Positions 23,660 through 34,260 of a stretch of 48,132 nt of DNA are shown in pieces. The notes beneath the pieces were generated by a model, which did no database searches, was not told the DNA's origin, and saw only the letters and a program-made list of their open reading frames with translations. Every line of letters starts with the position of its first letter. Position 1 is the first letter of the stretch. Made by a program: the position numbers and the translations under genes. Source of the stretch: Candidatus Calditenuaceae archaeon (GTDB lineage: Archaea; Thermoproteota; Nitrososphaeria_A; Caldarchaeales; Calditenuaceae); NCBI GenBank assembly GCA_025058055.1, contig JANXEU010000004.1, positions 1-48,132 on the forward strand. The letters are read 5' to 3'.

Positions 23660-25273
23660 TCACCAGGGCGGCAGTCGGGCTGAGTCCGACCTTCCCTTCC
23701 TCAGGGACTGACGCCTGTAAATGGCCGCGACCTCGGAGAGCGTCGAAACGTCCTCCGGACCCTTGTCTTCCCTAATCCTAGTTACCCTAGCGAACCTGAG
23801 CGCGTAACCAGACTCGTACTTCGGACTACGCTGGACTTCGTTGAAGGCGACCTCGACAACCACTTCCGGCTTCACCTCGATGCCCCATGGCCGCTCAACG
23901 GTTTTGAGCCCCATCAGCCTTCGGGTCATCCACTCGAACTCATCGTCTCTGAGACCCTTGAACGTCTTCCCGACGACCGCGTAGCCCTTTCCGTCAACGT
24001 CTCTGACCGCTAGATGGTAGTTAGAGAGCCAACCACTCCTCCGTCCATGTCCCCACTCGGCTGCGACGATCACAACGTCCAACGTCTCGGGTGGCTTCAG
24101 CTTCAACCATTTCGCGCCTCTCCTGCCGGGTAGATACCTGCTATCGGGGTCTTTCGCGATTACTCCCTCGTGACCCATCCTCATCGCCAAACTGAGCACG
24201 TCTTCTATCTCCGATCTCGTAGTGCAGAGCTTAGCCGGGGTCAAGAGTTCGTGATCGACTGCAGACTCGAGGGCTTTCCTCCTCTCCGAGAGGGGGAGGG
24301 CGATCTTTGGAGAACCGTTGATCAGCATTACATCGAAGGCCCAGAACCTCAGCGGAATTGAGGAAGCTAACTCCTCGATCTCCCTCTCTCTACCGACCCT
24401 CCTCATAGTCTCCTGAAAGGGGAGAGGGTTCCCTTCCTTATCGACCGCGACGACCTCACCGTCGATTATGAACTCGCTCCACGAAACAGAACGCCTGACC
24501 GCATCACAGACTTCAGGCAAGGATGACGTAACGTCCTTAAGCCTTCTGGTGAAGACCCTAACCTCACAACTCCGGCAGTGGACCTGAACTCTCACACCGT
24601 CATACTTGGGTTCAACCAGCGTCCTCCCACCGTGAGCGGAGAGTATCTCCGAAGGGTCGTAAGCCATCTCCGCGAGCATCGGCCTCACGGGTTTCATGAC
24701 CTCCAGCCTGACCTCTTTGAGCGTCCCGGTCAGAGCTCTCCTGACCAGCTCACCTACATCACCGAGAAGCATGTCTGCCACAGTCACCTCTTCCAACATC
24801 ATCGATGTCAGCTTAGAGGCCGCTTCGAGTAGCAGGCCGTGACTGACGCCGTGCCTCATCTCGCCTGAGAGGACCCTGAGGAGCCAGCTCTTCTCGAGAT
24901 CGTCACACCTCCTGAGCAGTGCCGCCAGCGCTCTCACCTTCCTTATTCTCGACCCCAGTCCTGTGTACTTCTTGAGCTCGTTGAGCGCCGACCAGACTTC
25001 GGCAACCGTGAGAGGTCGATGTTCTATTAGGGTCGAGTTACCGACAGCCTTCAGGGCCGAGCTAACGGCGCTCCAACCGATCGCAGCGACGTCCTTCTCG
25101 CCCTCCTTCACGGTCATACCTATCAGCAGCATGGCTGCCGTGCCAGCAGCCTCAGGGGTTAGGGACCGCAGGTACTGAGCGACTATCCTGACCTTCTCGG
25201 ACCTACTCGGTGTTGACTCGAGAAGTCTGCAGACGCGTGCGAAGGCCCTAAACGACTCATCCTCCTCAGTCAC
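23660..25273 (-). CDS. lig: ATP-dependent DNA ligase (537 aa form)
   Basis: This ligase seals nicks using ATP. Residues 1-190 form the alpha-helical DNA-binding domain. Adenylation motif I is EPKYDGVRV with nucleophile Lys223. Later motifs include FIDGEVVAVD, EGVIAKDPDSRY, KWLKLK and the OB-fold end ARVTRIREDKGPED. All core motifs appear intact. The length is closer to the euryarchaeal group of about 560 aa, while the second ligase in this window is closer to the crenarchaeal group of about 600 aa. It is the last gene of a leftward operon starting at aIF5B, and its GTG is only 2 bp from the preceding stop. Confidence 0.93.
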   Translation of the reverse strand: MTEEDESFRAFARVCRLLESTPSRSEKVRIVAQYLRSLTPEAAGTAAMLLIGMTVKEGEKDVAAIGWSAVSSALKAVGNSTLIEHRPLTVAEVWSALNELKKYTGLGSRIRKVRALAALLRRCDDLEKSWLLRVLSGEMRHGVSHGLLLEAASKLTSMMLEEVTVADMLLGDVGELVRRALTGTLKEVRLEVMKPVRPMLAEMAYDPSEILSAHGGRTLVEPKYDGVRVQVHCRSCEVRVFTRRLKDVTSSLPEVCDAVRRSVSWSEFIIDGEVVAVDKEGNPLPFQETMRRVGREREIEELASSIPLRFWAFDVMLINGSPKIALPLSERRKALESAVDHELLTPAKLCTTRSEIEDVLSLAMRMGHEGVIAKDPDSRYLPGRRGAKWLKLKPPETLDVVIVAAEWGHGRRSGWLSNYHLAVRDVDGKGYAVVGKTFKGLRDDEFEWMTRRLMGLKTVERPWGIEVKPEVVVEVAFNEVQRSPKYESGYALRFARVTRIREDKGPEDVSTLSEVAAIYRRQSLRKGRSDSARLPPW

Positions 25274-25275
25274 GT

Positions 25276-25545
25276 CTAAACCCCGTAGAGGACCTCGAAC
25301 ACTGCAGTGGGAGATTGGACTCCTTTCACACTGATCGTGCTAGCCTCGGATGTGTTCAAGAGGTGAGTGCAGTTACAGGACATCGCGATGACGCCTTCGG
25401 CCGCGACGACCTCATACCCCTTTCCCCTTGGAAGCCTTATCAGGTTATACGGTTCTCTGACAACTCCTTGGAGCCTCAGCGTCTCGACGTGAATCGACTC
25501 CATAGCTTCGTCCTTCTTAGCGGTTGAGTGGGTGGCCTGTTCCAA
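25276..25545 (-). CDS. small protein of unknown function, possibly the C-terminal part of a frameshifted gene
   Basis: This 89-aa ORF has a TTG start, 5 nt after the stop of the upstream ORF and 2 nt before the DNA ligase start. I do not recognise the family. The sequence reads as a helix followed by a small beta-rich domain with a Cys pair (SCNCTHLL) and EASTISVKGV. In-frame codons continue plausibly upstream of the TTG (PWTTRELQEVESALRLLEQ) back to a TGA, with no canonical start among them. Adding one G to the GGGG run at 25614-25617 would join this ORF to the upstream one. The chosen start is therefore uncertain. Confidence 0.5.
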   Translation of the reverse strand: MEQATHSTAKKDEAMESIHVETLRLQGVVREPYNLIRLPRGKGYEVVAAEGVIAMSCNCTHLLNTSEASTISVKGVQSPTAVFEVLYGV

Positions 25546-25550
25546 CAGTC

Positions 25551-26033
25551 TCAGAGCACTCTCGACCTCCTGCAGCTCTCTGGTTGTCCATGGAACTCCG
25601 ACGCGGACGTTAGCCCCTCATCATCGATTCGTGAGGTTGTCCGGTGCCTAATCGCCGTGTATCTACTCTCCCAGCCGGTGGTCGCCTTAACCTCTCCGTG
25701 ACGGCCGGTCCCTGACGCGAGCTTGCTGCAGTGCATCAGGACGTTGTTGAGATCGATGACCTTCTTGACGCTAGACTCCGCTCTCTCGGCGACCATCGCG
25801 CCAACGTCGCTGGACTGTAAACGTCTCTTCGGACGCGTGATGGCCTTGTCAAGCACTACGTGGTCGACGGACTCGGTCCTCGGCGCGTATCTCGGGACGC
25901 ATACCTCACGCACCCTAACTAGTGCGTCGTCGAGGTATGGTTGCTCGGTCGGTGGGAGATCGCTCTCAACCCGCTCGGGCTCCAACAACTCACGGGCCCA
26001 GCGATGCACCAACCGAAAAATCATCCTCCTCAT
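25551..26033 (-). CDS. hypothetical protein, coupled to the upstream kinase gene
   Basis: The ATG at 26033 overlaps the TGA of the upstream kinase in an ATGA arrangement, the same coupling used throughout this operon, which supports a real gene. The product is about 160 aa and basic: MRRMIFRLVHRWARELLEPE at the start, then LDDALVRVREVCVPRYAP and VVLDKAITRPKRR. No family is recognised. The last 20 residues (SASEFHGQPESCRRS) look unlike protein. The +1 frame from the GGGG run at 25614-25617 reads better and runs into the next ORF. The true product may be a single protein of about 252 aa covering both ORFs. Confidence 0.45.
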   Translation of the reverse strand: MRRMIFRLVHRWARELLEPERVESDLPPTEQPYLDDALVRVREVCVPRYAPRTESVDHVVLDKAITRPKRRLQSSDVGAMVAERAESSVKKVIDLNNVLMHCSKLASGTGRHGEVKATTGWESRYTAIRHRTTSRIDDEGLTSASEFHGQPESCRRSRVL

Positions 26034-26758
26034 TCTAGGCCGATTGATACTAGCACGGCCCTGAATTCCTCCTCCGACAGCGTCCGTTTGTATCGCCTGA
26101 GGAGAGCTACGTCCACCACTGGGTTCAGTCCGGCGCACTGCATCGCTTCTTTCACACCGCTCCTAGAGAGGAAGCTTGCGATCGAGGTGAAGTTCTTCGG
26201 CCTCTGCGAGTACCGAGCGGACCCGAAGTCTATTATGACCACAGTCCCACCCTTGGAGACGATCACGTGCTTGGACGGGTCACCGAGCTCTCCGTGGTCT
26301 ATACAGGCCGCGTCGAGGGCCCTGCACTGATACATCAGCGATCTCATCATCGAGATCAGCTCGTCTCTGGACGCCTCCCCAACCCACTCGGGAAGACGGG
26401 CGCCCTCGATGACCTCCATTGTTATGACTACACGAGCGAAACCGTGAAGCTTCGGACCTATACCTAAGGAGTTCGCAGCCTTGTGCACACTCACCTCCCT
26501 CCAGACCTCTTTGTGTGGCCAGTCGTCGCGTCTCACCTTAGCCGCCAGAGGCTTCTCTTCGACCCGCACTAAAAGAACGACGTTCCTGAAACCCTTGCCG
26601 AGAAAATAAGGCCTTCCGTCGTCAGTGAACGCGATCTCCTCAACGCCCAACGAGTTGAGTTCATCCAATACTTGGGTTGAGTACCGAGGGTCCATGTTGG
26701 GATACGAGAGGGCCCTAACCTCTGGCAGATCGAGGTCGTGAAGGCTCTTCCACTTCAT
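26030..26758 (-). CDS. predicted archaeal Ser/Thr protein kinase (COG2112-like)
   Basis: This 242-aa protein is a compact kinase. A glycine-rich turn GKGFRN (54-59) precedes Lys74 in LAAKVRR. The catalytic loop reads DHGELGDPSKHVIV (154-167), and the metal motif is DFGSAR (177-182). The HGEL-DPSKH form is typical of the archaeal COG2112 family rather than RIO or Bud32. The substrate is unknown. It sits between the CCA-adding enzyme gene (4-bp overlap at its start) and a hypothetical gene (4-bp overlap at its end). It is therefore translated as part of the aIF5B-CCA-ligase operon and may act on translation or repair proteins, which is inference. Confidence 0.8.
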   Translation of the reverse strand: MKWKSLHDLDLPEVRALSYPNMDPRYSTQVLDELNSLGVEEIAFTDDGRPYFLGKGFRNVVLLVRVEEKPLAAKVRRDDWPHKEVWREVSVHKAANSLGIGPKLHGFARVVITMEVIEGARLPEWVGEASRDELISMMRSLMYQCRALDAACIDHGELGDPSKHVIVSKGGTVVIIDFGSARYSQRPKNFTSIASFLSRSGVKEAMQCAGLNPVVDVALLRRYKRTLSEEEFRAVLVSIGLE

Positions 26759-28154
26759 GGGCCTCTTAGGTATGGAGGACGGCCGTCGAGGAAGTTGTCG
26801 AGGAAACGTTCGAAACCCATTGATCTGAACCTCATCAGGCTCTCACCGTCCAACCTCAAAACGTCCGCTCTCTTGAGGGGTGCTTCTAGGTCCTTCGGGA
26901 TAGAGACGGACTGGTCGCGAAGCCAGCGCTTCGTCAGCTCTACAGCGCTCCTGACCTCTCTTCGCTTGAGTACGTAGAGACGCTCGCCACTCACCCACGG
27001 CCCAGCGACGGTGAGGACGTCGGAAGAATGCTTCTCAAGGAAGTCGAAAGCGCTCTCCATCCATACCGGCGGGCCCACTCTGAGCTCGTTTGCGGGAAGC
27101 TCATGGCTGTCCAGCTCGATCAACGCCAGTACCGAGTCCTCGACCCCCTCAACAGCCCACCTCCTCACCTCGAAACCCTCCCTCGAGAGTCTCGATGAGA
27201 CGCTCCTTACGAACCTGAGGGCCTCTCCCCACAAGGTATCAACGGGAAGGCCCTGAGGACGGTCGAAAAGGATCGCAAGAACGTCTCGGTTAGCGTACGT
27301 GGCGCTCGGGTTAGGTGGTGAGAAGAACCTGATCGAGGGAAACGTGAAGAAGAGCTTCGACGCGAGGACGAACTCCGAGAGCTTAGTGAGCGTGACCGCC
27401 GAGGCCACGTTCCTCATCGGGTCAACCGGATCCGTGACCACGAGTGAGCTCCTCGGGAAGAGCGTCAGCGCCTTCCCCTCGCCGAGCTCACCGGTCAACT
27501 CTATGACCTTCGGAGCCCTCCATCTCGAGACGTCCTCAAGCAGGTCTATGAAGCCGCCGAACCTCAGCACCAGCAGCTCCATAAGGTATCCGCTGAAGCC
27601 GCCGATCTTGATCTCTGCACCGTAAACACCGGTCCCGATCGCGAAGGCCTTCGCCAGCCTGATCTCCCTCCTCAGACGGTCATCGAGCCTCGAGGCGACG
27701 TACCTCGTGTGATACGGCGTTCTGTCGACCGCGCTGATCCACCCTCCCTTTTGGACGTCGTAGCATCCAACCACGTTGACAGCGACACCTGACAGGACGC
27801 CCTCTACGTAGGGGTGATCCGCGTACCGTAACCTCCATGAGGCACCTGCAGACTCTAGGGCCTGAATTCCGTATCTGACGACGATCTCCTCCAACTTCTC
27901 TCGCGAAACGAGCGGGGAGAACCTCACGAAGACATCGACCTCTGGTCTCGATTTCACCCAAGTCCTCTTTGCTGCTGAGCCCTCGACCGACGCATCAACG
28001 AACCCATCGAGTGCCGAGAAGACGGACCTCACGGCATCGAGGACGCTCGTCATGACCGTGTTCAGCCTCTCTTGTTCTTCCTCGGTAGGGACGGCGAGCC
28101 TCTCCGCCTCCCGCAGCACTTCCTTCAACAATTCAGGTGAGGCGCGCCTCATGA

Positions 28155-28158
<4 letters not shown>
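26755..28158 (-). CDS. cca: CCA-adding enzyme (archaeal class I tRNA nucleotidyltransferase)
   Basis: The enzyme adds or repairs the 3' CCA of tRNAs, which the tRNA genes in this window do not encode. The 467-aa length fits archaeal enzymes. The nucleotidyltransferase motif is EGSAAKRTW followed by Glu73-x-Asp75 in RPEVDVFVRF. This is the same Glu-x-Asp arrangement known for the Archaeoglobus enzyme. KIGGFSGYLMELLV marks the central domain, and FFSPPNPSATYANRD is the family C-terminal signature. The GTG start overlaps the TGA of aIF5B (GTGA), indicating coupled translation. The gene also overlaps the following kinase by 4 bp. Confidence 0.93.
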
Positions 28159-29939
<1,781 letters not shown>

Positions 29940-29966
29940 GCCTTCATCACACTGATCAGCCACATC

Positions 29967-29974
29967 ATTAATTG
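29967..29974 (-). promoter_or_regulatory. TATA box for the infB-cca-ligase operon
   Basis: ATTAATTG (CAATTAAT on the minus strand) is about 31 nt from the ATG at 29939. It lies inside the longer TTG-started ORF, which argues against that start. Confidence 0.45.
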
Positions 29975-30057
29975 TCAAGCCGTCCCCGAGGACTTATCTT
30001 CGCCAACCATACCGTCATAGGGACGGACCGTATTGGAATTTCTTACTTTTATCGGAC

Positions 30058-30082
30058 TATATGACAAAATTTCCCTCATATA
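30058..30082. promoter_or_regulatory. inverted repeat upstream of asparagine synthetase gene
   Basis: Perfect arms TATATGA (30058-30064) and TCATATA (30076-30082) are separated by 11 bp in an AT-rich stretch between divergent infB and asnA. The size and symmetry suit a dimeric regulator site. A TATA-related coincidence is possible. Confidence 0.35.
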
Positions 30083-30160
30083 ATGTCACCATGACGATCA
30101 AGAGGTTCTTATTATCTCGTAAAACCGAAGAAATGACCGTATTCCCGATTAAACGACATG

Positions 30161-30168
30161 TATATTAG
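30161..30168 (+). promoter_or_regulatory. TATA box for asnA
   Basis: TATATTAG is centred about 26 nt upstream of the ATG at 30190, indicating a leaderless transcript. Confidence 0.6.
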
Positions 30169-30189
30169 AAAGCTGGGTGACGACACGTC

Positions 30190-31161
30190 ATGGTGCTCGA
30201 GACTAAAAAGGTGGACGAAGAACTGCTGGAGGAGCTCTCGAAGGTAGAGTCGATAGGGTCCAAGAGGAGGATGGTCGCGTACAGAGCAGGAACTGTAGTA
30301 CTGCGCTCGATGGTGGAGGATCTTCTCGACATGGGTTTCGAGTGGATGTTGCCCGTGATGCTCTCGAGAACGACAGACCCTCTATGGCCCGATCCGGGTG
30401 CGAGCATAGAGTACAGACCGGAGCTTGAGATCTACGGTGCTAGAGTGAGGACGATGCAGTCGATGATCGTTCACAAAAGGGTGCTCGTCTCACTCGGGCC
30501 TTCGAAGTTTTTCATAATCTCACCAAACATTAGAATAGAGAAGAGGGAGAGAGGTAGGTCGGGATGGCACCTTTACGAGTTCACACAACTCGAGACCGAG
30601 ATCGCTCACGCCACGATGAAAGACGTCTTCAGAGTTTACGAACGGTTGGTGACCAGCGCGATTAGGGCTGTCAAGACCGAGTTGGCTCAAGAGCTTCGGG
30701 AAATAGGCAGAGAGCTGAGGGACTTCGGTACGCCGTTTGAGGTACTCAGCAGGAGGGACTTGGAGCGGAAGTATGGAGCGGAGTGGGAGAGAGTTCTGCC
30801 CCTTCAAATACGCGAACCGGTCTGGGTTACGGACATCCCTAGGGAGTTCTACGACTACGAGGACTTCGGATCGGGAATATGGCACAACTACGACCTCTTC
30901 CTTCCCGAGGGTTACGGAGAGGTCCTCTCAGGCGCTGAGCGTGAGTACGAATACGAGAAGATGTTGGCGAAGATCAAACGAGACGGCCTTCGGGTCGAGG
31001 ACTACGAGGTGCTGCTTAAGCTCGCGAAGGAGGGGAAGCTCAAACCTTCCGCTGGAGCAGGGCTCGGTGTGGAGAGATTCACTGCCTACGTAGTCGGTGC
31101 GAGACACGTTGCTGAGGTACAACCCTTCCCGAGGGTACCGGGCTTTATCAGCCCGCTCTGA
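30190..31161 (+). CDS. asnA: archaeal asparagine synthetase A (AsnRS-related, no anticodon domain)
   Basis: This 323-aa protein is a class II aminoacyl-tRNA synthetase catalytic core without an anticodon-binding domain. Motif 2 reads FTQLETE and motif 3 GAGLGVERFTAY, both of the Asp/Asn type. Known archaeal proteins of this layout (the AS-AR group, as in Pyrococcus) make asparagine from aspartate and ammonia with ATP. That is the most likely role. A paralogue with another amidation or acylation function is possible. The start has a well-placed TATA box and an inverted repeat further upstream. The 3' end overlaps the convergent MeaB gene by 14 bp. Confidence 0.8.
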   Translation: MVLETKKVDEELLEELSKVESIGSKRRMVAYRAGTVVLRSMVEDLLDMGFEWMLPVMLSRTTDPLWPDPGASIEYRPELEIYGARVRTMQSMIVHKRVLVSLGPSKFFIISPNIRIEKRERGRSGWHLYEFTQLETEIAHATMKDVFRVYERLVTSAIRAVKTELAQELREIGRELRDFGTPFEVLSRRDLERKYGAEWERVLPLQIREPVWVTDIPREFYDYEDFGSGIWHNYDLFLPEGYGEVLSGAEREYEYEKMLAKIKRDGLRVEDYEVLLKLAKEGKLKPSAGAGLGVERFTAYVVGARHVAEVQPFPRVPGFISPL

Positions 31162-32125
31162 GCTCTGACCCTTTCCTTTCTAGGAACATCTTCGCCACTC
31201 TTTGACCCAACTCCTTCGGCTCCGCCCCAGCCTTGAGCTCCGAAGACAACCAGCTGCTCACGTGTTCGGATTGGAAGAGCTCCTTCAGAGATGCCTGAAG
31301 TTCCATCATGGCCGCCTCCATCACCTCCCGTTCGAAGATCGTCGCCCTTCTACGTGCCAGCTCACCGGTCTTTGAGAGCTCCTCGGTCTTCTGCAACATC
31401 ATGGAGGCTACCTCCCCAACACCTTCGCCGGTGGACGCGGTGGTCTTCATAACGGTCGCGGTCCTCTTACTGCTTGAAAGCATGCTCTCCAACATCGCTT
31501 TCATGAGGCTTGAGGCGGGATTGTCAGACTTGTTGACGACGTAGAGGTCTCCGATCTCGAGCAGTCCGGCCTTCACAGCTTGTATACTGTCACCGAAGTC
31601 CGGAGTCACCACGACGACCACCAGGTCCGCGACACCCATGATCTCGACATCTGACTGTCCGGCGCCGACAGTCTCGATTAAGACGACGTCAAAGCCCGCG
31701 GCGTCGAGGACTCTTGACATGGCCCTCACGTTCCTAGCTACCGCGCCCTGAGCACCTCTGCTAGCTAAGCTTCTGAAGAAGACCTGATCGTGAGAGACTA
31801 TGCCCGTAAGCCTGATCCTGTCACCGAGCACAGCACCACCCGTGATGGGACTTGAGGGATCGACTGCTAGCACAGCGACCCTCATCCCTCGAGACCCGAA
31901 CTCACCGACGAGTCTCGCGACCAACGTGCTCTTACCAGCGCCGGGCGGTCCAACCAGTCCGATCACCGGGACCCCTCTCACCAAGGGGCCCACCCTCTTC
32001 AATATCTCCAACCCAAAGGGGTCTCCTGCCTCGACGAAGGACAGGGCCTTCGCTATGTGAACCCTGCTCCCGGAGAGCAGTCCTGCGATAAGCCCCTCGA
32101 AGTCGTTAGCGGCCTCGTCGATCAC
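31148..32125 (-). CDS. meaB: MeaB/ArgK-family GTPase (methylmalonyl-CoA mutase chaperone type)
   Basis: This 325-aa G3E GTPase has Walker A GPPGAGKST (59-67), the family block VDPSSPITGGAVLGDRIR, ETVGAGQSDVEI and NKSDNP. MeaB proteins protect or reload B12-dependent methylmalonyl-CoA mutase. No mutase subunit is in this window. The GTG start overlaps the TGA of the upstream DNA ligase (GTGA), an unexpected partnership probably reflecting compact packing. Its presence implies a B12-dependent acyl-CoA mutase elsewhere, used in propionyl-CoA or 3-hydroxypropionate/4-hydroxybutyrate-type metabolism. Confidence 0.9.
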   Translation of the reverse strand: MIDEAANDFEGLIAGLLSGSRVHIAKALSFVEAGDPFGLEILKRVGPLVRGVPVIGLVGPPGAGKSTLVARLVGEFGSRGMRVAVLAVDPSSPITGGAVLGDRIRLTGIVSHDQVFFRSLASRGAQGAVARNVRAMSRVLDAAGFDVVLIETVGAGQSDVEIMGVADLVVVVVTPDFGDSIQAVKAGLLEIGDLYVVNKSDNPASSLMKAMLESMLSSSKRTATVMKTTASTGEGVGEVASMMLQKTEELSKTGELARRRATIFEREVMEAAMMELQASLKELFQSEHVSSWLSSELKAGAEPKELGQRVAKMFLERKGSELRAG

Positions 32126-33903
32126 AACGCCTCGCCCTCCTCAGGGACTATTGACTTGAGTTGCGACCTATACATCTCCACGATCTCGTCGACCGTCGTG
32201 GCATCCTCCGGCCCCTTATCAGACCTGTACCGTCCGGTGAACCTCGGAAACCTTATTGCGAGTCCAGCGTTCGGTTGTATCGTACCCCATCCGCATGTGT
32301 GAATTGGACTGACCGTTATCTCGTCACCGACTATCTCGAGTACGATGTCAGGTCTCACCCACACATCAGGTTGCATGAGCGAATCGACCCGCGCAGGTCT
32401 CTCTCGAACCACGCGCTCTTCTATCATCGCCTTCAACCTCTTGAGGTCCTCCTCCTTGAAACCGGTTCCGACCTTGCAGACGCTCTTGAAGGTGTCGGAC
32501 CTCGGGTCGTACGCGGACATCAGTAAGGTTCCGTACCACCCGCTCCTCTTTCCTTTGCCGTGAAAAGCTCCTATAACCACCAAATCGACCGTGTCGGTGA
32601 GCTTCGATACGTACGACCGCTTGTACTTTATCCACAGCCAACCCCTTGCGCCAGCCCTGTAGACGGACTTCGGCGAGACGTCCTTGACGATCACACCCTC
32701 GCATCCGTCCTCGACAGCTCTCTGCATGAAAGAGTCCAGATCGCTAGGGTCCTCTACGAGCTTCGCGACGGTCAGACCGAATGTTTCGTCAGACACCACG
32801 ACCTCCTTGAGCCAAGATCTCCTCTCTGGAAGAGGTCTGTTCATCAGGTCTTCACCATCGACGTAAATGGCGTCGAAGAAGAAGAGGCCGACCGGATAGA
32901 GCTCAACCGCCTTCTCGACTTCGTATTTTCGCCTCCTGTGCATTAGCTCCTGGAACGGGAGCATCGATCCGGTATCGGGGTCCATCGCGACGGCCTCACA
33001 CTCAACGATCGCTTGATCAGCACTAAGTCTCTGACCGCACTTCTTCACGACATCTGGGAATTGGTGAGTTATGTTCTCTTGTCTCCTAGAGAAGATCATT
33101 ATGCGGCTACCGTCCTTGTGAATCTGTAACCGCTCACCGTCGTACTTGTATTCCGCGAGTCCCTTACCGCCCAGCTTATCGAGGATGTCCTTCGCCGACG
33201 TTAGCCTCTCGGCAAGCATCGGTCTTACAGGCATCCCGATCCTAAGTCTAACTCCTCTGACCGCCTCGACGCCACCCACCTTGACCAGCTTGACCACCAA
33301 TCCGATGTCCGATGTGATGTTGTAGGCGCGCTCGATGTCTTCTCTGAACGATGAGATGTCTCCGAGTACCGCAGAGGCAGCGTCTATGAACGTCATGTCG
33401 GCCACGCCCAGCCTCATAGTACCGGTCACCAGCCTGACGATGTACTTCGCTTCTTTGGGCTCTGCCTTAGCCAAGAGTCCCGTCAGCAACTTCACCTTGT
33501 TCTCCATCGCACCTTCCCCAGTCTCACGTGCTATTCTCTCAAAGGTCGTGTAAACTTGATCGACCGTCAGGGGCTCCTGGAAGAGGATCGTCTGGGCCTT
33601 CCTCTTTGAGAGCAACTCTTCAGCGACCAAGCCCAAGTCACCCTTCTTTGCCAATAGCTTCTCTACCTCAGCCTCGGAGGCGCCAGTAACGGATCTCAGG
33701 GCCCTTATCGCTAGCTTCTCGGCCATACCCAGTTCTATTCCAACGTACGGTGGGTAGAGCTTACCCAGAGAGAGCATCGCTATCCTCTGGGCCTCATCTG
33801 GCGTGGCCTCTCCTAGGAGCTGCACGAGGATCTCTCTCATCTCGAGCCTCTTCGTCGTGGCCTCGAGCCTGTCGTAGTACTCGGCCAACTTCCTGAACTC
33901 CAT
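32122..33903 (-). CDS. lig: ATP-dependent DNA ligase (593 aa form)
   Basis: This is the second ATP-dependent DNA ligase in the window. The N-terminal helical DNA-binding domain spans about 1-230. Motif I is YKYDGERLQIH with Lys253. Further motifs include VECEAVAMD, EGVIVKDVSPKSVY, LWIKYK and the C-terminal FPRFTGRYRSDKGPED. Length and motif wording match crenarchaeal-type replicative ligases of about 600 aa. It is probably the Okazaki-fragment ligase, with the shorter one having a repair or backup role. That division is inference. A TATA-like CGCTTTATC lies about 31 nt upstream of the ATG. Translation of MeaB is coupled to its stop. Confidence 0.95.
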   Translation of the reverse strand: MEFRKLAEYYDRLEATTKRLEMREILVQLLGEATPDEAQRIAMLSLGKLYPPYVGIELGMAEKLAIRALRSVTGASEAEVEKLLAKKGDLGLVAEELLSKRKAQTILFQEPLTVDQVYTTFERIARETGEGAMENKVKLLTGLLAKAEPKEAKYIVRLVTGTMRLGVADMTFIDAASAVLGDISSFREDIERAYNITSDIGLVVKLVKVGGVEAVRGVRLRIGMPVRPMLAERLTSAKDILDKLGGKGLAEYKYDGERLQIHKDGSRIMIFSRRQENITHQFPDVVKKCGQRLSADQAIVECEAVAMDPDTGSMLPFQELMHRRRKYEVEKAVELYPVGLFFFDAIYVDGEDLMNRPLPERRSWLKEVVVSDETFGLTVAKLVEDPSDLDSFMQRAVEDGCEGVIVKDVSPKSVYRAGARGWLWIKYKRSYVSKLTDTVDLVVIGAFHGKGKRSGWYGTLLMSAYDPRSDTFKSVCKVGTGFKEEDLKRLKAMIEERVVRERPARVDSLMQPDVWVRPDIVLEIVGDEITVSPIHTCGWGTIQPNAGLAIRFPRFTGRYRSDKGPEDATTVDEIVEMYRSQLKSIVPEEGEAL

Positions 33904-34073
33904 CCCAACCCAACAACCTCATACGTCCGAGATAAAGCGAACTGCTCTGTGACTCTGAGTAGCTGACTGCGTCGGAACCTCGGTTGGCGAACCTAAGAGG
34001 ATGATGACACCGGCGACATGATGCGTAGCGGGGTCTGATAAACGACAGAAATCTAGACCCTCGCACGACTGTC

Positions 34074-34256
34074 TCAAGACGCAAGGGCGCGCGAGCGGGA
34101 CGCGACATCATCGGGGAACGATGTACCAGGACCTAGTGACCCGGTTGATGAGTTCCCCCCTATGTCGACGTGGGGGACGAATTTGAAAAGGCTGTGAAGA
34201 GTGAGCAAGACTTCTCTGACCACTTTGTCATCGATGTCATCACGGTGGAGAGTCAT
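34074..34256 (-). CDS. possible small protein downstream of the ACT-domain gene
   Basis: A 60-codon ORF starts with ATG 4 bp after the stop of the ACT-domain gene on the same strand, preceded by AAGGTC. The first half (HRDDIDDKVVREVLLTLHSL) could form a helix, and the second half is Gly/Ser/Pro-rich. No family is recognised. Codon content is not persuasive, so this may be chance. Together with 33904-34073, where I see no gene, it fills the gap before the DNA ligase promoter. A GC-rich hairpin (arms near 34152-34158 and 34172-34178) lies within it. Confidence 0.25.
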   Translation of the reverse strand: MTLHRDDIDDKVVREVLLTLHSLFKFVPHVDIGGNSSTGSLGPGTSFPDDVASRSRALAS

Positions 34257-34260
34257 GACC

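Noticed and set aside
25723..26064. 113-aa plus-strand ORF opposite the hypothetical gene
   Set aside because: It is Ser/Thr/Leu-rich shadow sequence, has no start signal and runs against the coupled operon.
26034..26138. Upstream extension of the hypothetical ORF to 26138
   Set aside because: It is the antiphase shadow of the kinase C-terminus. The ATG at 26033 overlaps the kinase stop exactly.
34001..34038. Possible C/D box small RNA (ATGATGA at 34001, ATGATGC at 34018, CTGA at 34035)
   Set aside because: The first guide interval would be only about 5 nt, no good D' box is present, and the flanks do not pair. It is probably chance.
33794..34111. 105-aa ORF on the minus strand spanning the ligase start
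   Set aside because: It overlaps the conserved ligase N-terminus in another frame and crosses the ligase promoter. It is a shadow ORF.
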